This document shows positions 7,860-14,815 of a DNA stretch of 35,950 nt, piece after piece. Within the stretch, counting starts at the first letter, position 1. Each line of letters opens with the position of its first letter. Made by a program: the position numbers and the translations under genes. This DNA comes from an uncultured Eubacteriales bacterium (GTDB taxonomy: Bacteria; Bacillota; Clostridia; TANB77; CAG-508): the NCBI GenBank assembly GCA_902492015.1, contig CABUJR010000015.1, positions 1-35,950 of the forward strand, written 5' to 3'. The notes under the pieces are model-generated. The model was not told where the DNA came from and did no database searches. It was given only the letters and a program-made list of their open reading frames with translations.

Positions 7860-8471
7860 ATGAAAAAAATAAAATATTTTTGTATTTTGTCAATATTATT
7901 ATTTAGCTTTGTATTTATAACAATTTCATCTTATGCTGCTTCTATTTCAACTGATTTATCTAACAATTTTTTTAGACTTCACATTTTAGCAAATAGTGAT
8001 TCTGAAGAAGATCAAGCTCTGAAATTAAAAGTAAGAGATAAGATTATTGAATATATGGATACTTTAACTTATGATGGATTATCTAAAGAAGAAGCAATAA
8101 ATCTTACACAAAATCATTTAGATGATTTTAAGAAAATTGCTGAAGAAACAATTCAAAAAGAGGGTTTTAATTATGAAGTATCTCTTAAAATAGATAACTT
8201 TTATTTTCCAACAAAAGTATATGGAAATATTTCTCTTCCGGCTGGATACTATGATGGTTTAAAAATAGAAATTGGTGAAGCAAAAGGACAAAATTGGTGG
8301 TGCTCACTTTTTCCACCACTATGTTTCGTAGATATTTCTTCTGGAGTAATAGATGAAGAATCTGAAGAAACTCTAAAAACAAATCTTTCTGAAGAAGATT
8401 TTGCAATCATAACAAGTGATTCGGAAACTATAAAATTAAAATTTAAAATAGTAGAAATGTTCTCAAAATAA
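7860..8471 (+). CDS. spoIIR: Stage II sporulation protein R
   Basis: A 203-aa secreted protein. A hydrophobic signal segment covers residues 5-28 (ending near SYAAS). After it comes the SpoIIR hallmark FFRLHILANSDSEEDQ and KLKVRDKI, and later the family motif NWWCSLFPPLCFVD. SpoIIR is made in the forespore, crosses into the space between the two membranes and activates the protease SpoIIGA, which processes pro-sigma-E in the mother cell. Length is normal for the family (about 200-220 aa). The ribosome binding site is AAAGGA. This gene is the strongest evidence that the organism forms endospores. In Bacillus it is under sigma-F; I could not confirm a sigma-F promoter here. Confidence 0.95.
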   Translation: MKKIKYFCILSILLFSFVFITISSYAASISTDLSNNFFRLHILANSDSEEDQALKLKVRDKIIEYMDTLTYDGLSKEEAINLTQNHLDDFKKIAEETIQKEGFNYEVSLKIDNFYFPTKVYGNISLPAGYYDGLKIEIGEAKGQNWWCSLFPPLCFVDISSGVIDEESEETLKTNLSEEDFAIITSDSETIKLKFKIVEMFSK

Positions 8472-8511
8472 AGTATACAGAGATTTACCCTTTATATTTG
8501 TAAAAAATATA

Positions 8512-8540
8512 TTGTAAATCTTGTATTTTTATGATATATT
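8512..8540 (+). promoter_or_regulatory. Promoter of murA-walJ
   Basis: TTGTAA (8512-8517) and TATATT (8535-8540) with a 17-base spacer, 55 bases before the murA start. Confidence 0.65.
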
Positions 8541-8595
8541 TTCTAATGAGTATTTTTATGCTCACAAATAAAACAAAATATTGGGGGTATAACTT

Positions 8596-9858
8596 TTGGA
8601 AAAATTAGTTATTACTGGAAAAACTCCTTTAAAAGGAGAAGTAGTAATAAGTGGCGCAAAAAATGCCGCTGTTGCAATAATACCAGCAACTTTATTAATA
8701 AATGGAACATGTACAATAGAAAACTTACCAAATATTAGTGATGTAAGATTATATTGTGATATATTAAAAGAAATCGGAGCAAAAATAACTTGGAATACTC
8801 CAAATGAAATTACTGTTGACACAAGAGAAATAGATTATAAACAAATACCTTTAGAAACTACTAGAAAATTTAGAGCTTCTTATTATCTTTTAGGAGCATT
8901 ACTTGGTAGAACAAAAAATGCAAAAATAGGCACACCTGGCGGATGTAATTTAGGAGCAAGACCTATTGATCAACATATTAAAAGTTTTGAAGCTTTAGGT
9001 GCTACTGTTGATGTTTCAAATGGAAATATAACAGCAAAAGCAAAAAAATTAAAAGGAACTTCTATTTATATGGATGTTGTATCTGTTGGTGCAACAATTA
9101 ATGCCATGCTTGCTGCTGTTTTAGCAGAAGGAACAACTGTTATAGATAATGCTGCTAAAGAGCCTCATATTGTTGATGTTGCAAACTTTTTAAATACTAT
9201 GGGAGCTGACATTAGAGGTGCTGGTACAGATATAATAAAAGTAAATGGTGTAAAAGAATTAAAAGGAAATGCTACATATTCTGTAGTTCCAGATCAAATA
9301 GAAGCTGGTACTTTTATGCTTGCTGCAATAGCATCAAAAGGTGATATAACAATAAAGAATTGTATTACAAAGCACTTAGAATCAATAATAGCAAAAGTAA
9401 TAGAAATAGGCGGTAATGTTGATGCAAATGGAGACCATTTAAGAGTTTGGTACTCAAAAAGAACTCATAAAGCAAATATTAAAACATTACCATATCCTGG
9501 TTTTCCAACAGATTTGCAACCTCAAATGGGTGTGGTTCTTGCTTTATCAGAAGGTACAAGCATTATAAATGAAAGCATTTGGGAATCTAGATTTCAATAT
9601 ACCGCAGAGTTAAATAAAATGGGAGCTAAAATAACAGCACAAGGAAAAACAGCTATTTTTGAAGGTGTAAATGAACTTACAGCAGCTCCTGTTTACGCAA
9701 CAGATTTAAGAGCTGGTGCAGCTCTTATAATTGCTGGAATTGTAGCTAAAGGAAAAACAGAAATTTATAACTTAAATCATATTGATAGAGGTTATGAACA
9801 TATAGAAGAAAAATTCAAAAAATTAGGTGCAAAAATCGAAAGAGTAATAGAAGAATAA
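8596..9858 (+). CDS. murA: UDP-N-acetylglucosamine 1-carboxyvinyltransferase
   Basis: The 420-aa enzyme starts at TTG with a GGGGG ribosome binding site. It catalyses the first committed step of peptidoglycan synthesis, transfer of enolpyruvate from PEP to UDP-GlcNAc, in the cytosol. The fold is two inside-out alpha/beta domains. Visible active-site features are K22 in SGAKNA, the catalytic Cys117 in the mobile loop GTPGGCNLGARP, and the DLRAGAAL segment near residue 372. Cys at 117 means the fosfomycin target residue is present (not the Asp variant of naturally resistant species). Many Bacillota carry two MurA paralogs; which of the two this is cannot be decided here. walJ follows 15 bases later in the same operon. 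Confidence 0.96.
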   Translation: MEKLVITGKTPLKGEVVISGAKNAAVAIIPATLLINGTCTIENLPNISDVRLYCDILKEIGAKITWNTPNEITVDTREIDYKQIPLETTRKFRASYYLLGALLGRTKNAKIGTPGGCNLGARPIDQHIKSFEALGATVDVSNGNITAKAKKLKGTSIYMDVVSVGATINAMLAAVLAEGTTVIDNAAKEPHIVDVANFLNTMGADIRGAGTDIIKVNGVKELKGNATYSVVPDQIEAGTFMLAAIASKGDITIKNCITKHLESIIAKVIEIGGNVDANGDHLRVWYSKRTHKANIKTLPYPGFPTDLQPQMGVVLALSEGTSIINESIWESRFQYTAELNKMGAKITAQGKTAIFEGVNELTAAPVYATDLRAGAALIIAGIVAKGKTEIYNLNHIDRGYEHIEEKFKKLGAKIERVIEE

Positions 9859-9873
9859 CGAAAGGTAAAATAT

Positions 9874-10662
9874 ATGTTAAAATTTTGTAGCTTATATAGT
9901 GGAAGTTCAGGAAATTGTTTATTCGTAAGTTCAAACAACACTAAGATTTTAATCGACTGTGGAACAAGTTGCAAAAAAATTTGTGAAGGACTAGCATCAA
10001 TTGATTCATCAATAGAAGATATTGATGCTATTTTAGTTACACATGAACATTCTGACCATGTTCAAAGTTTAGGAATGGTATCAAAAAAATTTGATATACC
10101 TGTTTACGCAAACTCTGAAACTTGGAATGCTATGGATAAACAAAAAGAAAAAATTTCAGCAAATAATATAAAAATGTTTGATAATGATGTTGATTTTACT
10201 TTAAATGACTTAACAATACATCCTTTTTCTACTCCACATGATGCAGTAAATCCTTGTGGTTTTAATATACATAATGGAAAAAGAAAATTAAGTATAGCCA
10301 CTGATTTAGGTCATATGAATAATGATATATTTAAACAATTAGAAAAAAGTTCTTTTATACTTCTTGAATCTAATTATGATCCAGAAGTATTAAAAACATC
10401 AAAATATCCATTCTATTTAAAACAGAGAATTGCAGGTCCTACTGGACATTTATCTAACGAAACAGCAGGAAAAACAATTTCAGCATTAATGGAAAAAGAT
10501 TTAAAAAGTGTAATGCTTGGACATTTGAGCAAAGAAAGTAATTTTCCGGAACTTGCATATCAAACAGTGGTAGAACAGCTTATAGATAATAATGCAGATA
10601 TAAATAAAATTAGTTTGAGTGTTGCCTCTAGAAATATGCCTAGCAAAATTATAAATATTTAA
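9874..10662 (+). CDS. walJ: Metallo-beta-lactamase-fold hydrolase, WalJ/YycJ (VicX) family
   Basis: A 262-aa cytosolic metallo-hydrolase. It opens with the family's CSLYSGSSGN segment and has the metal site HEHSDH (57-62), an ATDLGH segment carrying a further metal ligand, and a conserved GHLSNETA stretch near residue 190. In Bacillus the equivalent gene sits in the walRK operon and has been linked to cell wall homeostasis and to DNA double-strand-break repair or exonuclease activity. Here it is detached from walRK and sits 15 bases after murA, in keeping with a wall-related role. The ribosome binding site is GAAAGG. A terminator follows. Confidence 0.85.
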   Translation: MLKFCSLYSGSSGNCLFVSSNNTKILIDCGTSCKKICEGLASIDSSIEDIDAILVTHEHSDHVQSLGMVSKKFDIPVYANSETWNAMDKQKEKISANNIKMFDNDVDFTLNDLTIHPFSTPHDAVNPCGFNIHNGKRKLSIATDLGHMNNDIFKQLEKSSFILLESNYDPEVLKTSKYPFYLKQRIAGPTGHLSNETAGKTISALMEKDLKSVMLGHLSKESNFPELAYQTVVEQLIDNNADINKISLSVASRNMPSKIINI

Positions 10663-10668
10663 AGGAAA

Positions 10669-10715
10669 AACCGAGAGTATCCCTATTATAGAGATTCTCT
10701 CGGTTCTTTTAATTA
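10669..10715 (+). terminator. Terminator between walJ and the 183-aa minus-strand gene
   Basis: AACCGAGAG (10669-10677) pairs with CTCTCGGTT (10697-10705), followed by CTTTT on the plus strand. The minus strand also shows A/T runs, so it may serve both converging genes. Confidence 0.8.
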
Positions 10716-10729
10716 GTGCTTATTCTCTA

Positions 10730-11281
10730 CTATGCAGAGTACTTTTTTGCCCGCTCCAAAGCCTGAATCGATTTAGAAATCAGTTTGAGATACTCTTCCC
10801 TCATATTCTCGACTTCTTTCTCTGAAGCTCCTCTTTCGAGAGCCTTGCTTATACTCTGTTCTTTTTCATCTGCACGAGCCTTCCATACCTCAGCTTCCTT
10901 AATGCAATCCTCTCTTTTCTGCTTATCCTGCTCCACTGCCGTTTTAAGTTTTCCAGCTCTAGAGCATAATTTCTCTCCTCTGCTCAGCTTTACAGCAGCC
11001 GCGCTCGAAGAAGAAGTTTCTTTTGCATTTTCTGCATCTGCTGCCCTCTTCCTCAAGCTTTGCTCAGCACTTTGGGCGCGCTCCTTTACCTTTTTTTTAT
11101 GTTTTCTGGTTTTCGCCCGCCTCTCAGCTCTACCTCCATGGCTACCACCTTTTCCAAAAGTATCGCTATCTTCCTCATCAGTGGCTTCTGTCAGTTCCAT
11201 GTCATCACATTCGTAGGATTCGTCGTTAAAATCTGCCTCTCCTACAATACCTTCCATGATTTCCCGAGTTGTTTTTGCCAT
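10730..11281 (-). CDS. Orphan charged helical protein, GC-richer than its surroundings
   Basis: I do not recognise this 183-aa protein. The coding status is good: AGGAGC ribosome binding site, a near-perfect promoter and a terminator. Residues 15-42 are very acidic (DFNDESYECDDMELTE, then EEDSD), 43-70 are basic and Gly/Arg/Lys-rich (GKGGSHGGRAERRAKTRKHK), and residues from about 70 to the end are a long Lys/Glu/Ala helix, probably coiled coil, interrupted by a SSSSAAA stretch. No signal peptide or membrane span is visible. Base composition is near 45% GC, and it uses codons such as CTG, GCC and CGC that its neighbours avoid, which suggests transfer. The acidic/basic blocks could bind nucleic acid or a partner; that is a guess. 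Confidence 0.8.
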   Translation of the reverse strand: MAKTTREIMEGIVGEADFNDESYECDDMELTEATDEEDSDTFGKGGSHGGRAERRAKTRKHKKKVKERAQSAEQSLRKRAADAENAKETSSSSAAAVKLSRGEKLCSRAGKLKTAVEQDKQKREDCIKEAEVWKARADEKEQSISKALERGASEKEVENMREEYLKLISKSIQALERAKKYSA

Positions 11282-11314
11282 ATCAATAGCTCCTTTCTAT
11301 TTTTTAATATTATT

Positions 11315-11343
11315 ATTATACAACGGTTTTCTATCAAAGTCAA
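11315..11343 (-). promoter_or_regulatory. Strong promoter of the 183-aa orphan
   Basis: TTGACT (11338-11343) and TATAAT (11315-11320) on the minus strand with a 17-base spacer. The -10 region is part of an 18-mer, GTTGTATAATAATAATAT, that recurs at the SleB-like gene near 24.7 kb. Confidence 0.88.
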
Positions 11344-11358
11344 ACTAAGTTCATTCTA

Positions 11359-11500
11359 TTTTCATACAACTTACTTTTATTTTTCTTTATCTATTCCTAT
11401 AACTTTAATAATATCTTCTACAGCAACTACTTTAGGACAATTTTTTCCATTAAATATTTATATAAATCCTGAACATTGTTTAAATGCTGATATTAATACA
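11359..11500 (-). pseudogene. Decayed, internally deleted fragment of a second tex copy
   Basis: Two short stretches match non-adjacent parts of the intact tex gene next door, in the same orientation. Bases 11359-11429 correspond to the 3' end of tex (V-V-x-V-x-D-I, then KVIGID-EK, with the final codons holding stops and a one-base loss). Bases 11447-11491 match tex near 12345-12389 (SAFKQC-GFI-IFNGKN) with about 4 differences in 45 bases and an in-frame stop. About 400 bases between these parts are missing. The junction coincides with an AAGGATTTTT direct repeat present at both places in intact tex, so a repeat-mediated deletion is likely. It cannot encode a working protein. Confidence 0.85.
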
Positions 11501-11540
11501 ATGAATTTAACTATTACATCTAAAGATAATCCATACAAGT

Positions 11541-11570
11541 AATTACAATTTAATTTGTAATTTTCTTTTT
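11541..11570 (+). terminator. AT-rich stem-loop with T run at the 3' end of the small peptide gene
   Basis: AATTACAA (11541-11548) pairs with TTGTAATT (11555-11562), followed by TTCTTTTT on the plus strand. The stem is weak. It overlaps the stop codon of the small peptide on the other strand. Confidence 0.35.
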
Positions 11571-11656
11571 AACTTTATACAAATAATTTTTACTATAATC
11601 TTTTTGATACTAAAAAATGAAAGAATAAAAACAGAAATTGAAAACAAAAAATTCAT
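11543..11656 (-). CDS. Hidden 37-codon membrane peptide, type I toxin-like
   Basis: ATG at 11654-11656 is preceded by AGGAGG four bases upstream and reads 37 codons to TAA at 11543. The peptide starts MNFLFSISVFILSFFSI, an uninterrupted hydrophobic membrane span, followed by a strongly basic tail (KKIIVKIICIKLKRKLQ). A clear promoter lies just upstream, giving a leader of only about 18 bases. A plus-strand terminator at 11709 implies an RNA running antisense over the start. Short membrane span plus basic tail plus antisense RNA is the layout of type I toxins such as the Fst/TxpA and C. difficile types, but the sequence itself is not one I recognise. It could also be an uncharacterised small membrane peptide. 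Confidence 0.6.
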   Translation of the reverse strand: MNFLFSISVFILSFFSIKKIIVKIICIKLKRKLQIKL

Positions 11657-11680
11657 AAAACCTCCTAAATAATTAGGAGT

Positions 11681-11710
11681 ATGATAACATTTTAACTGTA
11701 TAAATGTCAA
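11681..11710 (-). promoter_or_regulatory. Promoter of the 37-codon peptide gene
   Basis: TTGACA (11705-11710) and TATCAT (11681-11686) on the minus strand with an 18-base spacer. The palindrome CTCCTAA/TTAGGAG (11662-11668 and 11673-11679) lies where transcription should start and ends in the ribosome binding site. Confidence 0.75.
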
Positions 11711-11744
11711 TAAGAAGCATAAAAATGCTTCTTATTTTTTATTA
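11709..11744 (+). terminator. Strong plus-strand terminator without an upstream coding gene
   Basis: A 12-bp perfect stem (11709-11720 with 11725-11736), four-base loop, and a TTATTTTTT tract on the plus strand. On the minus strand the tract is poor, so it is probably not the tex terminator. Confidence 0.8.
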
Positions 11745-11834
11745 ACATTAATTAACTTTTTATATACAGTATTTTTATTATTTTATATGTTATTATTCTA
11801 TATTTTATTGTTCTATATCTATCTTTACTAACTT

Positions 11835-13988
11835 TTAAATTTTCATACTTAAACTTACTTTTTGTTTTTCTCTATCTATACCAATAACTTTTACTTTAAC
11901 AATATCGCCTACAGAAACAACTTCAGAAGGATTTTTTATAAATTTATCTGACATTTCTGAAATATGAACTAATCCATCATGTTTTACACCAACATCTACA
12001 AATGCTCCAAAATCTATTACATTTCTAACTGTTCCAGTAAGTTCCATTCCCTCTTGTAAATCTTCAAATTTTAAAACATCACTTCTTAAAATTGGTTTTG
12101 GCATTTCTTCTCTTGGGTCTCTACCTGGTTTTGAAAGCTCTTCAATTATATCTTTTAAAGTAAGTTCTCCTACTTCTAATTCTTTAGACATTTTTTGAAT
12201 ATCAACTTTTGATAAATCATTTTTTAAACTCTCTAATTTCTCTTTTTTAGTTAAAGAATCCACAGAATATCCCAAACTTGTTAATAACTTTTCAGCTACT
12301 TCGTAACTTTCTGGGTGAACTGCTGTTACTTCTAAAGGATTTTTACCATTAAATATACGTATAAATCCTGCACATTGTTTAAATGCTGATGGTCCAAGTT
12401 TTGGTACTTTTAATAAATCTTTTCTAGTTTTTAATTCACCATTTTCATCTCTATATTTAACTATATTTTTAGCTATTGTTCCATTAATTCCTGAAACATA
12501 AGATAATAATGATGGTGTAGCAGTATTTACATCAACACCTACAGAATTTACAGCATCTTCTACTACCCCTGTTAGACTTTCAGATAATTTCTTTTGATTT
12601 ACATCATGTTGATATTGTCCAACACCTATTGCTTTGGGATCTATTTTTACAAGTTCTGAAAGAGGATCCTGAAGTCTTCTTGCTATTGAAATTGCGCCTC
12701 TTAAAGAAACATTTATATCTGGATATTCTTCTGTTGCAAGTTTTGATGCAGAATATACAGATGCACCTGCTTCGCTTACTATTGCATAATAAATTTCATC
12801 TGAAATTTCTTTTATCATATCTGATACAAACTTTTCAGATTCACGAGAAGCAGTTCCATTACCAATAGCAATCATATTTACATCATATTTTAAAATTAAT
12901 GCTTTTAATGCATTTTTAGCACCTTCTACGTCATTTTGTGGTTCTGTTGGATAAACAGTAGTAGTTTCCAAAAGCTTTCCTGTTTTATCAATAACAGCAA
13001 TTTTACAACCTGTTCTATATGCTGGATCAAATCCCATAACTGTCATATCTTTAATTGGTGGTTGCAATAATAATTGTTTTGCGTTTTTTCCAAATACTTT
13101 TATGGCTTTTTCCTCTGAGCGTTCTGTTAAATCATTTCTAATTTCTCTTTCTATTGATGGTTCTATTAATCTTTTATACGCATCTTCTATTACTGTTGTA
13201 AGTGGTTCATTAAATTGACTTTTATAATCTTTTATAATTTGTTTTTTTAAATATTCTAAAATCTTTTCATCTGGTTTTTCAATTTTTACTTTTAAAAATT
13301 CTTCTTTTTCTCCTCTATTAATTGCTAAAATTCTATGACTTGGAATTCTTAATATTCCTTCCTTAAAATCATAATACATTTCATATGGAGATTTTTCATC
13401 TTCCTTGCTAGCTTTACTCGTAATAACAGCTTCTCTGAAACAAAATGATTTTATTTTCTTTCTGTAATCAGCATCATCTGCGATATTTTCTGCAATTATA
13501 TCTAATGCACCTTGTATAGCATCATCTTCTGTTTCTACACCTTTTTCTTTATCTATATATTCTTTTGCTATTTCATATAAATCTCTTTTTTCAGTTTGAA
13601 GATATATAATATTAGCTAAAGGTTCTAGCCCTTTTTCTTTTGCTATTGTTGCTCTAGTTCTTTTTTTAGGTCTATATGGTCTATAAATATCTTCAAGTTC
13701 AGAAAGTACCATTGTACTTGCAATTTTTATAGTAAGCTCATCTGTAAGTTTCCCTTGTTCATCTATAAGTCTTATAATTTCTTCTTTTCTTGATTCTAAA
13801 TTTCTTAAATATGTAAGTCTTTCACCTAGCTCTCTTAATATCTCATCACTTAAGTTTCCAGTTACTTCTTTTCTATAACGAGCAATGAATGGAATAGTAT
13901 TTCCTTCATCTATAAGTTTAACTGTTGCTTCAACTTGACTTTCTCTAATGTTTAGCTCTTCTGCAATTTTTTTATAAATGTTATTCAT
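11835..13988 (-). CDS. tex: Tex family S1 RNA-binding transcription accessory protein
   Basis: A 717-aa protein with the standard Tex architecture: N-terminal helical region with an IPFIARYRKE motif near residue 35, a YqgF/RNase H-like domain near 315-440 (GFDPAYRTGCKIAVID), tandem helix-hairpin-helix units near 480-570 (GVDVNTATPSLLSYVSGI), and a C-terminal S1 domain from about 645 (GMELTGTVRNVIDFGAFVDV). Tex binds RNA and associates with the transcription machinery, and resembles the core of eukaryotic Spt6. Length is slightly short of typical (720-780 aa) but all domains are present. The ribosome binding site is AGAGG. A decayed partial copy lies downstream. Confidence 0.95.
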   Translation of the reverse strand: MNNIYKKIAEELNIRESQVEATVKLIDEGNTIPFIARYRKEVTGNLSDEILRELGERLTYLRNLESRKEEIIRLIDEQGKLTDELTIKIASTMVLSELEDIYRPYRPKKRTRATIAKEKGLEPLANIIYLQTEKRDLYEIAKEYIDKEKGVETEDDAIQGALDIIAENIADDADYRKKIKSFCFREAVITSKASKEDEKSPYEMYYDFKEGILRIPSHRILAINRGEKEEFLKVKIEKPDEKILEYLKKQIIKDYKSQFNEPLTTVIEDAYKRLIEPSIEREIRNDLTERSEEKAIKVFGKNAKQLLLQPPIKDMTVMGFDPAYRTGCKIAVIDKTGKLLETTTVYPTEPQNDVEGAKNALKALILKYDVNMIAIGNGTASRESEKFVSDMIKEISDEIYYAIVSEAGASVYSASKLATEEYPDINVSLRGAISIARRLQDPLSELVKIDPKAIGVGQYQHDVNQKKLSESLTGVVEDAVNSVGVDVNTATPSLLSYVSGINGTIAKNIVKYRDENGELKTRKDLLKVPKLGPSAFKQCAGFIRIFNGKNPLEVTAVHPESYEVAEKLLTSLGYSVDSLTKKEKLESLKNDLSKVDIQKMSKELEVGELTLKDIIEELSKPGRDPREEMPKPILRSDVLKFEDLQEGMELTGTVRNVIDFGAFVDVGVKHDGLVHISEMSDKFIKNPSEVVSVGDIVKVKVIGIDREKQKVSLSMKI

Positions 13989-14104
13989 TAATTTGCCTCT
14001 TCTTTCTCTAAGTATTTATTAAAATTATATACTTTTACTTATAACTAAAATTTTTAACATAAAAATTCTGATATAATTTAATTATATTATTTTAATCCTG
14101 TTTG

Positions 14105-14133
14105 ATTTTATATTTTAATTTTTTTATTGTCAA
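14105..14133 (-). promoter_or_regulatory. Promoter of tex
   Basis: TTGACA (14128-14133) and TAAAAT (14105-14110) on the minus strand with a 17-base spacer. This gives tex an untranslated leader of about 110 bases, in which I see no recognisable riboswitch. Confidence 0.7.
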
Positions 14134-14186
14134 TCCTTAATCTATTTCAATATTATTAGATTTATCTACATTATTAGTAATTAATA

Positions 14187-14747
14187 TTATTTAATATCAA
14201 TAGCTAAAAGCTTCGTATTTTTTGCTATATTTTTATAAAAACTTTTCATCTGTTCAATAGCATGTTCTCCTTTAATCTCTTCTATATTTATTCTATACAC
14301 CAATAAATCATATTTCACACAAAAAAGGTTATAATTTATATTAGGTAACTTTTCAAATCCATTTCTATAATAAAAATTATTACGTCTCTCAATTATTTTT
14401 AAATTCTCTTTGTCTGTATTTTCATCAGCAGATTCTACTTCAATTATTATATATTGATTATCTTTAAAATAATCAATAATTTCTTTCATCATTTTGCTTC
14501 CATAACCAGAATTTCTACTACTTTTACTTATTGCTAAATATGCTATAAAAACAATTTTATTTTCTTCTTTAGTTATGAAATACCCATATCTTTTATTATC
14601 AACTAAAAAGCTATATACCTTCATTTTTTTATTTTTTATTGAAGTTTTGTACCTTGAATATGGGATTCTCTCATTTGCTGGAAAATCACCCATAATTCCA
14701 GTCAAATATATCTTTTTTGCTTCTTTTAAACTTTCTTTTTTAATCAT
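14187..14747 (-). CDS. GNAT family N-acetyltransferase
   Basis: A 186-aa protein. The central part has the GNAT acetyl-CoA motif: a beta strand (NKIVFIAYLAISKSSRNSG) running into the pyrophosphate loop R-N-S-G-Y-G-S at about residues 77-83, then the alpha-3 helix KMMKEIIDYF. Motif B is suggested by the RRNNFYYRNGFEKLP stretch, where the aromatic residues sit as in other GNATs. The enzyme transfers an acetyl group from acetyl-CoA to an amine; the substrate cannot be told. The ribosome binding site is AGAGG. It lies 68 bases after the ABC-F upstream neighbour's terminator stem, on the same strand but downstream of no obvious partner. Confidence 0.8.
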   Translation of the reverse strand: MIKKESLKEAKKIYLTGIMGDFPANERIPYSRYKTSIKNKKMKVYSFLVDNKRYGYFITKEENKIVFIAYLAISKSSRNSGYGSKMMKEIIDYFKDNQYIIIEVESADENTDKENLKIIERRNNFYYRNGFEKLPNINYNLFCVKYDLLVYRINIEEIKGEHAIEQMKSFYKNIAKNTKLLAIDIK

Positions 14748-14777
14748 AAATTACCTCTTTTATCTAAATTTTATTCT

Positions 14778-14812
14778 AAAAAAGGAAAAGAGTAATTTCC
14801 CTTTTCCTTTTT
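14778..14812 (-). terminator. Terminator of the ABC-F gene
   Basis: AAAAGGAAAAG (14780-14790) pairs with CTTTTCCTTTT (14801-14811) just after the ABC-F stop, with T bases on the minus strand. Confidence 0.75.
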
Positions 14813-14815
14813 ATA

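Larger units (their letters stand above)
11606..11744 (+). ncRNA. Putative antisense RNA over the small peptide gene
   Basis: Inference: TATAAT at 11594-11599 with a poor -35, and a strong plus-strand terminator ending near 11744, would define an RNA of about 140 bases. It would be complementary to the start codon, ribosome binding site and promoter of the peptide gene. No plus-strand coding sequence explains the terminator. Confidence 0.35.

Noticed and set aside
8480..8530. AGATTTAC/GTAAATCT as the spoIIR terminator
   Set aside because: The loop is over 20 bases and the stem only eight AT-rich pairs; it also overlaps the murA promoter, so evidence is too thin.
10785..11542. Long plus-strand open frames opposite the GC-rich orphan and the tex remnant
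   Set aside because: The minus-strand gene has promoter, ribosome binding site and terminator. The plus frames have none and read as Ser/Phe/Leu-rich antisense translation.
11662..11679. CTCCTAA/TTAGGAG as a stem that hides the ribosome binding site of the small peptide
   Set aside because: With the start of transcription expected near 11674, most of the left arm would not be in the RNA. I keep it only as a palindrome at the start site.
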